In this document: positions 43,507 through 52,992 of the stretch, piece by piece
How positions within the stretch are numbered: the first letter of the stretch is position 1
How the letters are laid out: the number at the start of each line of letters is the position of its first letter
Assembly: GCF_001976065.1 (NCBI RefSeq)
Contig: NZ_MNAH01000013.1
Coordinates: forward strand, 126,142 to 190,141
Source of the DNA: Pseudomonas putida
GTDB lineage: Bacteria; Pseudomonadota; Gammaproteobacteria; Pseudomonadales; Pseudomonadaceae
Reading direction: 5' to 3'
DNA length: 64,000 nucleotides
Made by a program: the position numbers and the translations under genes
The notes under the pieces: model-generated
Databases searched by the model: none
What the model was told of the DNA's origin: nothing
What the model saw: only the letters and a program-made list of their open reading frames with translations

Positions 43507-46263
43507 TCACGCGGCTGTACCTGTTGAATTTCTAGTCACAGTTGCTTTGACGCCTGTACGGGGATTTCCTTCTAGGTAGATTGTGTTCAGCAGGTGGACA
43601 TCTGGGAGACTGGAAAATTTTTGCGCCAGATGACGGGCCAAACTGTCGCTTGCAGTCGTCAGGATCAGATTCATGTTCGGCATTGAGGTTGCGACGAGCC
43701 TGAAAATATCCAACATGGCTACACGATTGAGGTCATCCAAATGAGCGATTGGCTCATCCAAGAGGAAGCTGCCACCGGTATTTTTTGCTCTGGCAAGATA
43801 GAGAGATAACGCCAAATCTTGCCGCTGCCCTTGGCTGAGTTTTTCCTCTGCCTCCAACGGTGCCTCATGACCTTCAGCAAACACCATCCAGTTCAGGTCG
43901 TTCCCAGAAACACTCAGTTGGTGATACACCTCATTCGCGTGCATCCGGGAGAACAATTCAGTCGCTGGCACCAGGAGAGGGGCAAGGCTAGACACGGTCG
44001 CATTACGAACATGATCGCCATATTGAGTAATCGCATTGTCTGCTACCAGTATGTGGCTCAGGCCCGTCTGGAGCTTTTCAGCGACCACTGATTTTTCTCT
44101 CTGAAGCCTGATCAACCGCTCAGAGTCAGAATCGATATTCAGTGAGATCTGACATTCACGGAGCTCTGATTCGTACCCCTCTGCTCTTCGGAGTTCTACT
44201 TCCACATTTGCATGGGTGGCAGTGTGCAAGTCCTTAGAGATAGGGAGAATACCAATGACTTCGTTCCATTGACTTTGAAAGCGATTCACCACTTGAGAAA
44301 TTGCTGCAATGCTAGAGTTGACCTGGTGCGCCTCTCGGGTTTTGGCCTGAATACTTTCGAGCTTCTCCATCACTGATCGGGCGAGGCTTGGCTGCTCAGA
44401 ACTGGCTGAATCAAGTTGTTGCTGGAAGTGCTGGGTGTATCTCTCAAGCATCTGACGCGCTTCGGCAATGCCAGTGTTTGCGTTCGGTGAGGACGGAATC
44501 TGAAAGAAATCCTCAACTTGGGTCATAACTTCAGCGATTTTCTTCGCACCAATCGCGCACTTGATACGCGCCAGAAGGTGTGGAAAATCATTAATATCAG
44601 AGTCTGAAAAATCAGGCTTACCCATGATGCTCAGATAGCTTGTTCTTTCCTCAATGTGCTTCAGTTTATCGTTCGCAGATTTAACACGAGCGGTGTAATT
44701 CTCAAATGAGGATTGCTGCAGGTTGGCGTTGTGTACTGTCGTTACCCAGAGCTGTTCATTCGACTGAGCATCCACTAGCTTGCGGCTTGCTGTCTGCAAC
44801 TCGGGGGTGAGGTTGGCAGTGGAAAGCTGCCCCCGTAGTGCATCAGCCGATTTCCAGTCATGGTCGCATAGAGGGCAGTGGCCGCTCGTAAGGGAATGTG
44901 CCGCTTCGTACCCCAATGCCCTCAAACGATTTATCACATTTGAAAGAGCGTCGAACTCCCCCTGCGCTGTAATCCTCGCCTGCTTAGCCTCATCGGCAGA
45001 TTTCGATAGCTCCACCATATTGACCGGCGGCTGGACGATATTGCTGGATAGATCTCGTTTGACCTTAAGGAGATCTAACAAAACATCCCCATTGCTGATC
45101 AGGTATTCAATCGAATTCAACCAACGCTGCTGTTTGTCACTGTCCCAGGCATACTCAACGAAGTTTTGCTCCAAGAGCTGGAAACTTAGGTCAGTTTGAG
45201 GGAATGCACGAGCGAAGGCTGGCTCCGAAGTGATGGCTTCCCAGGCCTTGAGCGCATCAGTGTTTTTTCTTGCCCAATCAACGCCTATCTTACCTTGTGC
45301 TCTATTGGTTTCGACAGTGGCGAGTTGTTCAGCTAGTCGACGATGGTCATTGGTCAAGGTGGTGCTGGTCTGGGTAATGTTTGCTAGCGAACTTCGACTA
45401 CTTTCGAGCTGTTGCAGGCTAGATTCGTACCCTGACCATCCCTCCAGCAGTTCGCTCAGTATGTTCTTTTGGCGCTGAGCGGCCTGCAGAAGCTTGGCGA
45501 CTTCCAATTGCGCTGTTTTGAAATCATCTAGAAGATTGCCTGTCACCGGAGTACCAGGAAACCCTTCTAGTATCGTGCTCAACTTGAAAGCGACTTGCTC
45601 GCGCCCGGATTGGCTTGCTTTCAGCTTTTCTTCAAGCGCATGAATTTCAGCAATGAGATTCTGCAGCTTCGTTTCCAGTCCGTGAACTCTGGGGAGGTCA
45701 CCTCGGTATTCCTTCAGATTGCTAAGCGTGCTCGCAAGGTGGCCCAACCCAAGTATGTCAGCAAAAATTTGCTGCCGGAGTTCCGATTTGCTGTTGTCAA
45801 CAAGCAGGGCCAATGAATTTGCATACAACCACCGGCAATTGCGGAGCCAGTCGCGACGCGCCTTGGTCGTGGCTTTAGTGCTACTACCCAAAACTGAGGA
45901 CGGTGTGAGCATTTCAAGTAGGGCGGCATCCTTAATCTGCTTTTTTCTACGTTCCCCATGCTTTTTGATTGAGGCTTTCCCGTTGACTCGCTCCAGATGA
46001 TATAGCTCGCCATTTATCTCGCAGTCAGCACTGACCGACGTTTCACCTAACCCCCACTGACAGGAAAAATCTGTGGTTGTTGGAAGGTCGTCCACTTTGT
46101 TGGTGAGCAGCCACTCTAGTGCATAGCAAATGGTGCTTTTACCTGTGCCGTTCGCTGCATGAATAATGGTCAACGGTGCGTTGAGTGGGATCTGCAGAAA
46201 ATCAGGAACGCCGCGAAAATTCCTGATCTCCACTGAAAGAAATTTGATAGGTAAGTTACTCAT
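43507..46263 (-). CDS. Rad50/SMC-like ABC ATPase of an ABC-3C-type system
   Basis: The 918-residue protein has an N-terminal half-ATPase (Walker A ANGTGKST at 37-44), long coiled coils (about 180-440 and 480-760) with a zinc-hook-like CPLC at 463-466 near the middle, and a C-terminal half with the ABC signature LSQGQRQDLALSLYLARA (about 805-822) followed by Walker B SFLLDEPIAHLDD (about 830-845). This is the Rad50/RecF-type layout. It is the third gene of a tight three-gene operon, overlapping the middle gene by 8 bp. In ABC-three-component conflict systems the ATPase is thought to sense or remodel DNA and control an effector; that role here is inference. Confidence 0.82.
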   Translation of the reverse strand: MSNLPIKFLSVEIRNFRGVPDFLQIPLNAPLTIIHAANGTGKSTICYALEWLLTNKVDDLPTTTDFSCQWGLGETSVSADCEINGELYHLERVNGKASIKKHGERRKKQIKDAALLEMLTPSSVLGSSTKATTKARRDWLRNCRWLYANSLALLVDNSKSELRQQIFADILGLGHLASTLSNLKEYRGDLPRVHGLETKLQNLIAEIHALEEKLKASQSGREQVAFKLSTILEGFPGTPVTGNLLDDFKTAQLEVAKLLQAAQRQKNILSELLEGWSGYESSLQQLESSRSSLANITQTSTTLTNDHRRLAEQLATVETNRAQGKIGVDWARKNTDALKAWEAITSEPAFARAFPQTDLSFQLLEQNFVEYAWDSDKQQRWLNSIEYLISNGDVLLDLLKVKRDLSSNIVQPPVNMVELSKSADEAKQARITAQGEFDALSNVINRLRALGYEAAHSLTSGHCPLCDHDWKSADALRGQLSTANLTPELQTASRKLVDAQSNEQLWVTTVHNANLQQSSFENYTARVKSANDKLKHIEERTSYLSIMGKPDFSDSDINDFPHLLARIKCAIGAKKIAEVMTQVEDFFQIPSSPNANTGIAEARQMLERYTQHFQQQLDSASSEQPSLARSVMEKLESIQAKTREAHQVNSSIAAISQVVNRFQSQWNEVIGILPISKDLHTATHANVEVELRRAEGYESELRECQISLNIDSDSERLIRLQREKSVVAEKLQTGLSHILVADNAITQYGDHVRNATVSSLAPLLVPATELFSRMHANEVYHQLSVSGNDLNWMVFAEGHEAPLEAEEKLSQGQRQDLALSLYLARAKNTGGSFLLDEPIAHLDDLNRVAMLDIFRLVATSMPNMNLILTTASDSLARHLAQKFSSLPDVHLLNTIYLEGNPRTGVKATVTRNSTGTAA

Positions 46264-46825
46264 TCAGATCCCACTTCTTTCCATGATGGCGCGCTAGCTC
46301 CTTCCCTTTTGATGTCGCAAGGGATGCCAAAAGATCAGTCATTTGTTTATTTTCAGGCACAAACCCAGAATATTCGGCCTGCTCCGTTGGGCCTACCAGC
46401 CCCAACGGTGTGATACGTTGGCAACGCTGCCAGCCATTAGCATTCTGGAAGACGACGTGTTTCCTTACGAAGCGTGTATCCCTCTCCACATCATTGATGA
46501 ACTGCTTGAGTTCGTCAGTCAACGTTGTCAACGCCAGGACAAGATAACCATCAACCACTGACCCCTTTCTTTCGAGTCGTAGGAGTGCAGCATCCAGAAA
46601 TGCTTCCGCATGCCTCGTTTGTATCCAAGCCTCTTCGGGCGTTTTGCAGTCGATTTGTATAAGCAGAACCGACGCGAATTTTGTCGACCAATACTTCACT
46701 TGTGTCGTCAAAGGAGGGCCAGGCCAGTGCGGGTCATCAGCGAATACCAGAATATCGTCTTCGGGGGACGTGAAGCCCGCGTCGATCGCGCGCTCATCCA
46801 AGAGCTTTATCAGTTCACTAAGCAT
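46256..46825 (-). CDS. Small middle component of an ABC-3C-type system
   Basis: This 189-residue protein is acidic, soluble and mainly helical at the start (LIKLLDERAIDAGF). It has no catalytic motif I can see. Size, position between a nuclease-bearing protein and a Rad50-like ATPase, and 8-bp overlaps on both sides fit the middle component of ABC-three-component systems, which probably bridges the other two. I assign it mainly from context; the middle-component subtype cannot be told. Confidence 0.65.
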   Translation of the reverse strand: MLSELIKLLDERAIDAGFTSPEDDILVFADDPHWPGPPLTTQVKYWSTKFASVLLIQIDCKTPEEAWIQTRHAEAFLDAALLRLERKGSVVDGYLVLALTTLTDELKQFINDVERDTRFVRKHVVFQNANGWQRCQRITPLGLVGPTEQAEYSGFVPENKQMTDLLASLATSKGKELARHHGKKWDLNE

Positions 46826-49226
46826 CTAGGTGTTTCCTGCGAGATGATATGTCATCCATGAAATCTTCAGCCGATATGGCATCAGCCTCGTCGTACATTG
46901 ACTCAATCTCATTGAGGGCAAAAAAGTAGACTCTGTTTACCATTGCGACGTCGGTGAAGGAGCCTTTCACACTAGGCGCAGTCGCGATGTCGAAACGCTC
47001 TCGGCTAGATTCGTTTGAGTCACTGCGCTCACTGGGCTTTTCATCTTTAACCTTCCCAACACCATTAGCGAATACGACGAGCTGTGGATGGTTAGAAGTA
47101 TCTCTCGCCCATCGATAAAGATCGTTCGCCATATGCCTTACACGATACTCATCGTTTGTCCACGCCAGTACGTTGTAATCACCCTCATTGGGGTCACTGA
47201 ACTGCAGATGGCCCTTTGTCCCTGGCTCAGTAATCCATGCCGAATCCTTGTGGGATTTGAGGTAGCTCAGAGCTTGCACCGCCTTCATCACATATCTTCC
47301 GGCGCACGCCAAATCCTCCAATGTGAACTCTTTCGCTGATGTCACCCCATACCGGGTCTGATAGGCAAAGTCCTTTGAGTCCTTGATACCTTCCGCTTGG
47401 ATGAGGTTATTGAGCTGTGCGAGTTCCTTCTTAACCACGTCGAGGCAATCAGCGTCAGGCGGATGTCGATCGAAGAGTTCGTGAAATTCCAGCGTTGCCG
47501 GTACTAGATCATCTTGGACGACGCCTCCTTGTAATCTATGACCCTTCGCACATTCCAGCGTGAGATTCGCATCCCACGTTAATGTAAGAGTCAGACCACC
47601 GCTGGTGCTCCTGCGCATCACACGACTTGGTGGCTGCATTGCAGGTGGGCTCGAACGGGTATTGTATTCGCTGTCTGTAGAAGGAAATACGCCTGTGGCG
47701 CTGTGAAGCTTCAACTGGCAATCACGTAGCCGCTCACTGTTAGCGGCCGCAACCGCAATTGGGGACGCTAATCGACGTGCGTGGTAGTCCAAAAGAGATT
47801 TCACGACATCTGTTAGGTCAGAGATGTGCTGAGATGCCAGAATCAAATTTGGACGTTTGAGTCTGTCTTCGGCTTGGCTTGCGATGATTCTGCGCAATTG
47901 GGAGTTTTTGCTCAGGACTGAGTTGGTAAAGTCATTTCCTAATGTTGGCCAGACGATAACGTCTTTGAAGGCCAGTCGTAGAGAAACACTACCGCGACCA
48001 AAGCTCGCATTTTTAGGCTCGTTTTCGACCAAGATATAGCAGTTGATGATTCCTTCGGCAGGGTCGGTAACCCAGCACCATCCCGCTTTGAATTTCTGTG
48101 CTGCAGCTGGTTTCCAGGAAGGATCTATCCAAGACATCCCATCGGCAGTTTTCCAACTGAGAAGCACGGAGCCGGTGACTTCTCCGCATCCGACCATGAA
48201 CACGAGGGGGTTCGGATAGGCTTTCACCAATTCGTTTATGTCGTTCCATTGTGTGTGAGTTGCAGCCGCTGATCCCGCTGTCAGTACCACAGGGCGATTG
48301 CCGAAATTCTGTTCAAAGGCTCCCTCTTCTGGAGCAAGCATGCCTTGCAGGAAGGGTATCAAATCGGTGCCTTGGATGAGGCCAATATTGAGCTGGTCTC
48401 CCTCACGTAACTCTTGATCGACGTATTCTGTACGAATCTTCTGAAGATAGGCCTCATCAGCTCCAGAAAGTGTTCCACCTTGGGATGCTAGATACTGACG
48501 AATGACCTCGATTATCTCGGTAGCATCTGAATCCAGTTTGAAATAGGTACTCCTCACCTTTGGGTGCTTGCCCACCAAACTGGAGAGGCTATCTTTTTTC
48601 AGGATTTTCGTTTCTAAAAGGGGTATCCACTGCCACACAATCTCGCATAGCTTTGCGGGAGAAAGGCCTTTGAGAGTTGGATTTTTTTGAAGCGTTTTGG
48701 AGTTTTCGAGAATTTTTCCGCATTGCTCTTGAAATGAGGAAAGTTTGTCGTCGAAACGCTTCTGCCCCGATTCCTGCAAGAACTCGAAAGCGTCCTTGGT
48801 AACACTATCGGCGACTGCGAAGAAGTATCTAAAGGCAGTTCCAGCCTGAGGGGCAATTTGGGGTCTGATGTGTGCATACAGAAAAAACTTGCAGATCTCG
48901 TAAGTGACCGAGGCCAAATCAAGATTTTTCTTAAGACGTTTGCACTGTATTACTCCTGTCGGGATTCCCCGTTTGTACATGACAACGTCTCGACCTTGGT
49001 CGGCGCCATCATTCAGGCGGCTTACAGTGTCATACCAGTTTTGAGTGCCATCCTCATGCTCGGCTCTGTAGATATCGGCTACCAAAAGCTCGAAATGAGC
49101 ATCACCCATGCGTTCGAAAGGAAGCTGCCCGCAGTCAAAAGTGAACAGTTCGGGAGCGTTTGTCCTGTCCTCTCTTATCGCGGTTTCTTCCTCTGAGGTG
49201 ACGAATGACACTTCTTCTACGGCCAA
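46818..49226 (-). CDS. Mrr-like nuclease-bearing effector protein of an ABC-3C-type system
   Basis: The 802-residue protein has an Mrr-like PD-(D/E)XK domain at about 36-150: Glu46 in FELLVADIY, Asp80 in DQGRDVV and Q94-C-K96 in VIQCKR. The following 650 residues are unassigned and probably hold the system-specific C-terminal region, including a stretch with DILVWPT-like strands and a disordered Ser/Pro-rich linker near 560-590. It is first in the three-gene operon. Translation starts at a TTG; AGGAG 6 bp upstream supports this. Expected role: the DNA-cutting effector controlled by the ATPase (inference). Confidence 0.75.
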   Translation of the reverse strand: MAVEEVSFVTSEEETAIREDRTNAPELFTFDCGQLPFERMGDAHFELLVADIYRAEHEDGTQNWYDTVSRLNDGADQGRDVVMYKRGIPTGVIQCKRLKKNLDLASVTYEICKFFLYAHIRPQIAPQAGTAFRYFFAVADSVTKDAFEFLQESGQKRFDDKLSSFQEQCGKILENSKTLQKNPTLKGLSPAKLCEIVWQWIPLLETKILKKDSLSSLVGKHPKVRSTYFKLDSDATEIIEVIRQYLASQGGTLSGADEAYLQKIRTEYVDQELREGDQLNIGLIQGTDLIPFLQGMLAPEEGAFEQNFGNRPVVLTAGSAAATHTQWNDINELVKAYPNPLVFMVGCGEVTGSVLLSWKTADGMSWIDPSWKPAAAQKFKAGWCWVTDPAEGIINCYILVENEPKNASFGRGSVSLRLAFKDVIVWPTLGNDFTNSVLSKNSQLRRIIASQAEDRLKRPNLILASQHISDLTDVVKSLLDYHARRLASPIAVAAANSERLRDCQLKLHSATGVFPSTDSEYNTRSSPPAMQPPSRVMRRSTSGGLTLTLTWDANLTLECAKGHRLQGGVVQDDLVPATLEFHELFDRHPPDADCLDVVKKELAQLNNLIQAEGIKDSKDFAYQTRYGVTSAKEFTLEDLACAGRYVMKAVQALSYLKSHKDSAWITEPGTKGHLQFSDPNEGDYNVLAWTNDEYRVRHMANDLYRWARDTSNHPQLVVFANGVGKVKDEKPSERSDSNESSRERFDIATAPSVKGSFTDVAMVNRVYFFALNEIESMYDEADAISAEDFMDDISSRRKHLDA

Positions 49227-49588
49227 TTTTCGCTCCTAGCGTTGAGTGACTGGCATTGTGTGGATAGCGCGCTTTCCTTGCGGACGTTAGCCCTTGAGGA
49301 CGATACAGTGAAATGTGGCTCTCAAGATCCATCTCGCGTTTGGATAGCTACGCAGCCTAGAAACGCTTCTGTCGACGGCGCGCGCAATGCCAAGCTGCCA
49401 GCATCATAATTCGAGTAGCGAGGAGTAGCCAGACGCTCTTGGCGGGGAAGGGGCTTGGTTGATCGAATGCCAGCTCCGACAGTCGACGTAATGGAGCATT
49501 GGTGAGAATCCAGTCACCTTTGTTCAACTGAGTATCCAGGACTTTAAACGATGCCAGTGCCCGATAGGCGAGGGTGGGTGCCCTACAA
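49227..49588. other. Gap between the ABC-3C operon and the SDR gene
   Basis: The 130 bp next to 49226 should hold the promoter of the three-gene operon, but no clear -35/-10 pair stands out. The rest is taken up by a small doubtful frame (49357-49596). Confidence 0.4.
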
Positions 49589-49596
49589 CTAATCAC
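49357..49596 (-). CDS. Small hypothetical protein, 79 residues (doubtful)
   Basis: A GTG-started frame overlaps the SDR stop by 8 bp and so could be coupled to it. The C-terminal half has a hydrophobic run (SVWLLLATRIMMLAAW) that may span the membrane, followed by a basic tail. I do not recognise it. It may be the fragment of a longer gene cut at the junction with the defence operon. Confidence 0.4.
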   Translation of the reverse strand: MISCRAPTLAYRALASFKVLDTQLNKGDWILTNAPLRRLSELAFDQPSPFPAKSVWLLLATRIMMLAAWHCARRRQKRF

Positions 49597-50455
49597 AGTC
49601 CATCGCCGTCAACACAGCACTGTCGCCCCATAGTTGCTGAGCAACATCGTCACGACAAGCCAGTTCTGATGCCTCTGGCCATGTCAGTTGACCTCTAACC
49701 AACGACGCACAAAAATACCCTATGGGCGGAACGATTCGCCCCAGCGCCAGGTCGGCCAGGACCTCTCCAGCCTGAATACGCATGTTCTCGGCGAAGTAGG
49801 GGCTTAATGCCATGGCCGGTTCCGGTAGCGTGCCGTTCGGCAAATTGCGTCCCAGGCCGGTGCCGGGGGTATAGCCTGGGTTGTACGCGATAATCCGCAA
49901 GCGCCGAGCCTTGGCCTCGTTTGAGTTGGCGAAGGTTAAGGCCGTCAGCAGGTTGCACAGCTTGGACGTAGCATAGGCGCGGAAGCCGGACTCGAATGCC
50001 ACCTCGCCACGCGGGCCTTTGCCGAGGTCCTGATGCGCGAGTTGTTGTGCATCAACAAACGCAAACGGCGCGACCGGGCTGTACCGCGGATCATGAGTAT
50101 TGCTGGTGGTTAGCACCACGATTGCATGGCGCGCCAGTAACGGTGCTAGTAGACGCAGTAGTAGATAGTGCCCCAGGTGATTGACCGCGAACGTGGTTTC
50201 GTAGCCGTCTTCCGTGCGCGCTACGGTCGGGAAACTCAGCCCGGCATTTAGGACCAAGGCGTTGATCCTGCTCTTGCCCAGTGTGTCGAGCACTTGCCGG
50301 GCGAATCGCCTGATACTGCTCTGACTGGCGAGGTCGAGCTGTATATGGGTTTCTCTGCCACCAATGATCAGCCGGGTGTCAGGGGACGCGCTCAAACGCT
50401 GCGCGGCCGCCGCACCGAGTCCAAAAGTCCCGCCGGTCATGGTGATCGTATTCAT
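49589..50455 (-). CDS. Short-chain dehydrogenase/reductase
   Basis: The 288-residue protein is an SDR of the retinol-dehydrogenase-like type: TGGTFGLG for cofactor binding, NAGLSFP, FAVNHLGHYLLL and the catalytic YATSK. No upstream part is missing with the start at 50455, which lies 2 bp after the pirin remnant stop. It is a metabolic gene inside a defence region and its substrate is unknown. Confidence 0.82.
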   Translation of the reverse strand: MNTITMTGGTFGLGAAAAQRLSASPDTRLIIGGRETHIQLDLASQSSIRRFARQVLDTLGKSRINALVLNAGLSFPTVARTEDGYETTFAVNHLGHYLLLRLLAPLLARHAIVVLTTSNTHDPRYSPVAPFAFVDAQQLAHQDLGKGPRGEVAFESGFRAYATSKLCNLLTALTFANSNEAKARRLRIIAYNPGYTPGTGLGRNLPNGTLPEPAMALSPYFAENMRIQAGEVLADLALGRIVPPIGYFCASLVRGQLTWPEASELACRDDVAQQLWGDSAVLTAMDCD

Positions 50456-50457
50456 GT

Positions 50458-50763
50458 TCAAAACACCTCGACCATTACCACTTCGGTATCGTCGATGGCC
50501 TCTACCACCAGCAACGCCTCGTCGGTCATGGCCACGCCGCTGCCTGCTTCGACCCTTTCGCCGTTGGCCCTCACTGCCCCGAGCGTCGGCACCAAATAGG
50601 CGTGGCGAGCCATAGCGCAAACGGTGCTCAAGCTCTGACCGGCTTTTAGCGTCGCGCCCCGCACGCGGGCGTCGGCGCGGATGGGCAACGCGCGTTCATC
50701 ACCGGGCATCCCGCTGGCCAGCACGGCCCATTGATCGGCTCGATCACATCCCGAGTCAATCAC
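50458..50763 (-). pseudogene. Pirin family bicupin, C-terminal remnant
   Basis: About 95 residues match the end of pirin/YhhW-type proteins: QWAVLASGMPGDERALPI, DARVRGAT, HAYLVPTLGAV and VNGERVEAGSG-like ANGERVEAGSGVAMTDEA. The N-terminal cupin with its metal-binding histidines is missing. Homology stops near base 50745, next to the start region of the HNH gene. The simplest reading is truncation when the neighbouring module was inserted. Confidence 0.7.
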
Positions 50764-50844
50764 TGGAGATTGGCGATGTCAAAGCGATATCATTGCGTGA
50801 AGAAGACGCCCAAAATCGCCATTTACTGCACAGGGAGTTTGGTA

Positions 50845-51627
50845 GTGACCACGAGAGACAATTTTACCGCCGCCACTAAGACAGCGCTTGCCCTCCGGGC
50901 AGCGCACTTTTGTTCCAATCCGCGTTGCCTCAAGCTCACCGTCGGACCGTCTTCGGTGCCGACCAAAGCTCTGACCACGGGCCATGCTGCGCATATTCAT
51001 GCGGCTTCCAAGCTAGGCCCCCGCTACATGGCAACGCAAACCCCTGAAGAGCGTGTATCGATTGAAAACGGCATTTGGCTGTGCAGGGAATGCGGAGTCA
51101 TCGTAGACAGCGATGAACTCGGACACACTGACAACCAGCTTAGAAAATGGAAGACAGACCACGAAACCATGGTTTCGGAAATTCGCACCGAAGGGTATTC
51201 GCGCAGTCTCGCATTGCTCCAGAGCGGTCGCATGGAGCCGCAAATTGCGAAGAAAATCATCACTTCCATGGAGGATCGCCGGTCGCTGTGGGTCACTTTC
51301 GACGCCGAATTTCCCGACCGCGTCAGACAATCGTTGGACGATCTTCGCTCGCGATTCACTACCATTCGCTCCGAACTGCTGGATGGAACACCACTTGATG
51401 GAATTTTGCTGTCACTGACCAAAACCATCTTGGCATTCTTCAATGTGGTTGAGTCATCAGACCTGAGGACATTGCGCTGTAATGGGGGTGATCCTGAATG
51501 GCTTCAGTTCAGCGATGCACTGGCAACGCTTAGGAATGCCATCGGACTGCAGATTGCCAACCTCTCATATGCCTATGGCATTGCGTTGAGCGAGGATCTG
51601 CAACGTATTGCGCCGCTCAGGGCTTAA
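50845..51627 (+). CDS. HNH endonuclease-like protein
   Basis: The 260-residue protein starts (from GTG 50845) with TTRDNFTAATKTALALRAAHFCSNPRC, the usual opening of this HNH family, then has GHAAHIHAAS, PEERVSIENGIWLCREC and a DNQLRKWK segment. The cysteines and histidines fit a zinc-supported HNH fold. The C-terminal 130 residues are unassigned. I chose GTG 50845 because AGGGAG lies 7 bp upstream and homology begins there; an ATG at 50776 would add 23 odd residues. Such HNH modules are frequent in defence genes. Confidence 0.78.
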   Translation: MTTRDNFTAATKTALALRAAHFCSNPRCLKLTVGPSSVPTKALTTGHAAHIHAASKLGPRYMATQTPEERVSIENGIWLCRECGVIVDSDELGHTDNQLRKWKTDHETMVSEIRTEGYSRSLALLQSGRMEPQIAKKIITSMEDRRSLWVTFDAEFPDRVRQSLDDLRSRFTTIRSELLDGTPLDGILLSLTKTILAFFNVVESSDLRTLRCNGGDPEWLQFSDALATLRNAIGLQIANLSYAYGIALSEDLQRIAPLRA

Positions 51628-51715
51628 TTGCACAACAACACATATTTGCGCAGCCGCATCGTCGCGTCGGATTTTAATAAGGTTGACGTCTGCCGACATG
51701 GAGTGAGGGGGATAA

Positions 51716-52849
51716 GTGAATCAGGATCAGATCGAATTCAACAAGACTTTGGGCCAGAAGCAGAAAGAGGCTAGTGTCAAAGGGTGCTTACGCGGTGGAG
51801 ATGAGCAAGCGGGATGCGCCGGTAAAATTGTGCAGGCCCATTCCATTCAGCGAGGGAAAATTCTCGCATCTATCGCGGATGGCGGTTCAGGGAAGGTTTA
51901 TTACCTTGGTCTCGCTCCCGCAGACGACATGACATCAATGATTCCAGAGTTCAAGCTGGAAGGAATCAAGAAATTCAGTACCTTCAGTGGCTTCTGCGGG
52001 TGGCACGACAAATCAATATTTCAGCCCATTGAGGATGTGGTGTTCACCGCAACGGCTAAGCAAAAGGATATCTACGCTTACCGCGCTGCGGCCAAGGAGC
52101 TTCATGCCAATCTTGAGTCGAAGAGACTTTGTGAGATCCAACTGGGAGACAAGCTTGGCGTAGAAGATTTCCCACCCCACCTCCAGGCGATGCTTCCGCT
52201 GATCCTGGAAGGCCTCGTGGAGGTGCCACCCTCCATTAAGAAAGCGATGCTGGAGGGCGCGGCAAAGCAGCAAATTAAGATTAGGCACAAGCAGTGCGAA
52301 CACAACATCGCGGAGCTGCGCCAGATTTGCGATGACCTGACGGGTGCGATAGACCATGATCACCCATCGAAATTCGAACATGTTTATCACTCTCTCGAGG
52401 GAGCCTGCCCAGTAGCTTGCTGCACGTCGTATATCCCGTACTTCGACCACGATGGTAATCGCATCATCTCCGAGCAGGATGAACGGCGGATAGCTCTGTC
52501 GCGCGCGACAAGATGCCTGGAAATGAAAAACGTAATGCTCAATGTTTTTCCAGAAGCTGGCAGGACGCATTTCATCTTTACATTCTCCAAGGGAAACCAA
52601 ACCTTCAAGGATGCGATTGAGCGCCTGCTCAAACTGGATAATGGATCTCTTAGAATTGGTCTTTCCAACATCCTGCTCAACTACGCCGAGAACTCTGCCT
52701 ACGGTCCCAAATACATCGAGGAGAACTTTAGTCCGGAGCAAATCACGGCACTCAAGGAGGCCTTTTCGAGCACCGTGTTCGATCCGAGTGCATTCCGAAA
52801 GGGCAGCATTAATCTGTTTGTCGAATCGATCTCTGTGCCCCCCCAGTAA
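51716..52849 (+). CDS. Cys/His-rich protein with HNH-like N-terminal pattern
   Basis: The 377-residue protein has an N-terminal region of paired cysteines and histidines: a cysteine pair (CLRGG...GCAG), QAHSIQR, and FSGFCGWHDKSIFQPIE. This spacing resembles an HNH or treble-clef nuclease, but I cannot name the family. The C-terminal two thirds are mixed alpha/beta with no motif I recognise. It starts at a GTG with GAGGGGG upstream. It lies 88 bp after the HNH gene on the same strand and may belong to one unit with it and the next gene. Confidence 0.6.
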   Translation: MNQDQIEFNKTLGQKQKEASVKGCLRGGDEQAGCAGKIVQAHSIQRGKILASIADGGSGKVYYLGLAPADDMTSMIPEFKLEGIKKFSTFSGFCGWHDKSIFQPIEDVVFTATAKQKDIYAYRAAAKELHANLESKRLCEIQLGDKLGVEDFPPHLQAMLPLILEGLVEVPPSIKKAMLEGAAKQQIKIRHKQCEHNIAELRQICDDLTGAIDHDHPSKFEHVYHSLEGACPVACCTSYIPYFDHDGNRIISEQDERRIALSRATRCLEMKNVMLNVFPEAGRTHFIFTFSKGNQTFKDAIERLLKLDNGSLRIGLSNILLNYAENSAYGPKYIEENFSPEQITALKEAFSSTVFDPSAFRKGSINLFVESISVPPQ

Positions 52850-52992
52850 TCGTTGACCAAAAGCTCACCGCGAAGCGCCAAGCAGCCGCTGCGGTGAGTC
52901 GTTCAAAAACATTTGGCTCTGGTGCGGGCTGGCTAGCGCTGCCGATCAGCCCTCAGCTCACCGTTCACATCGTAAATTTTGGGCTTTTTGCA

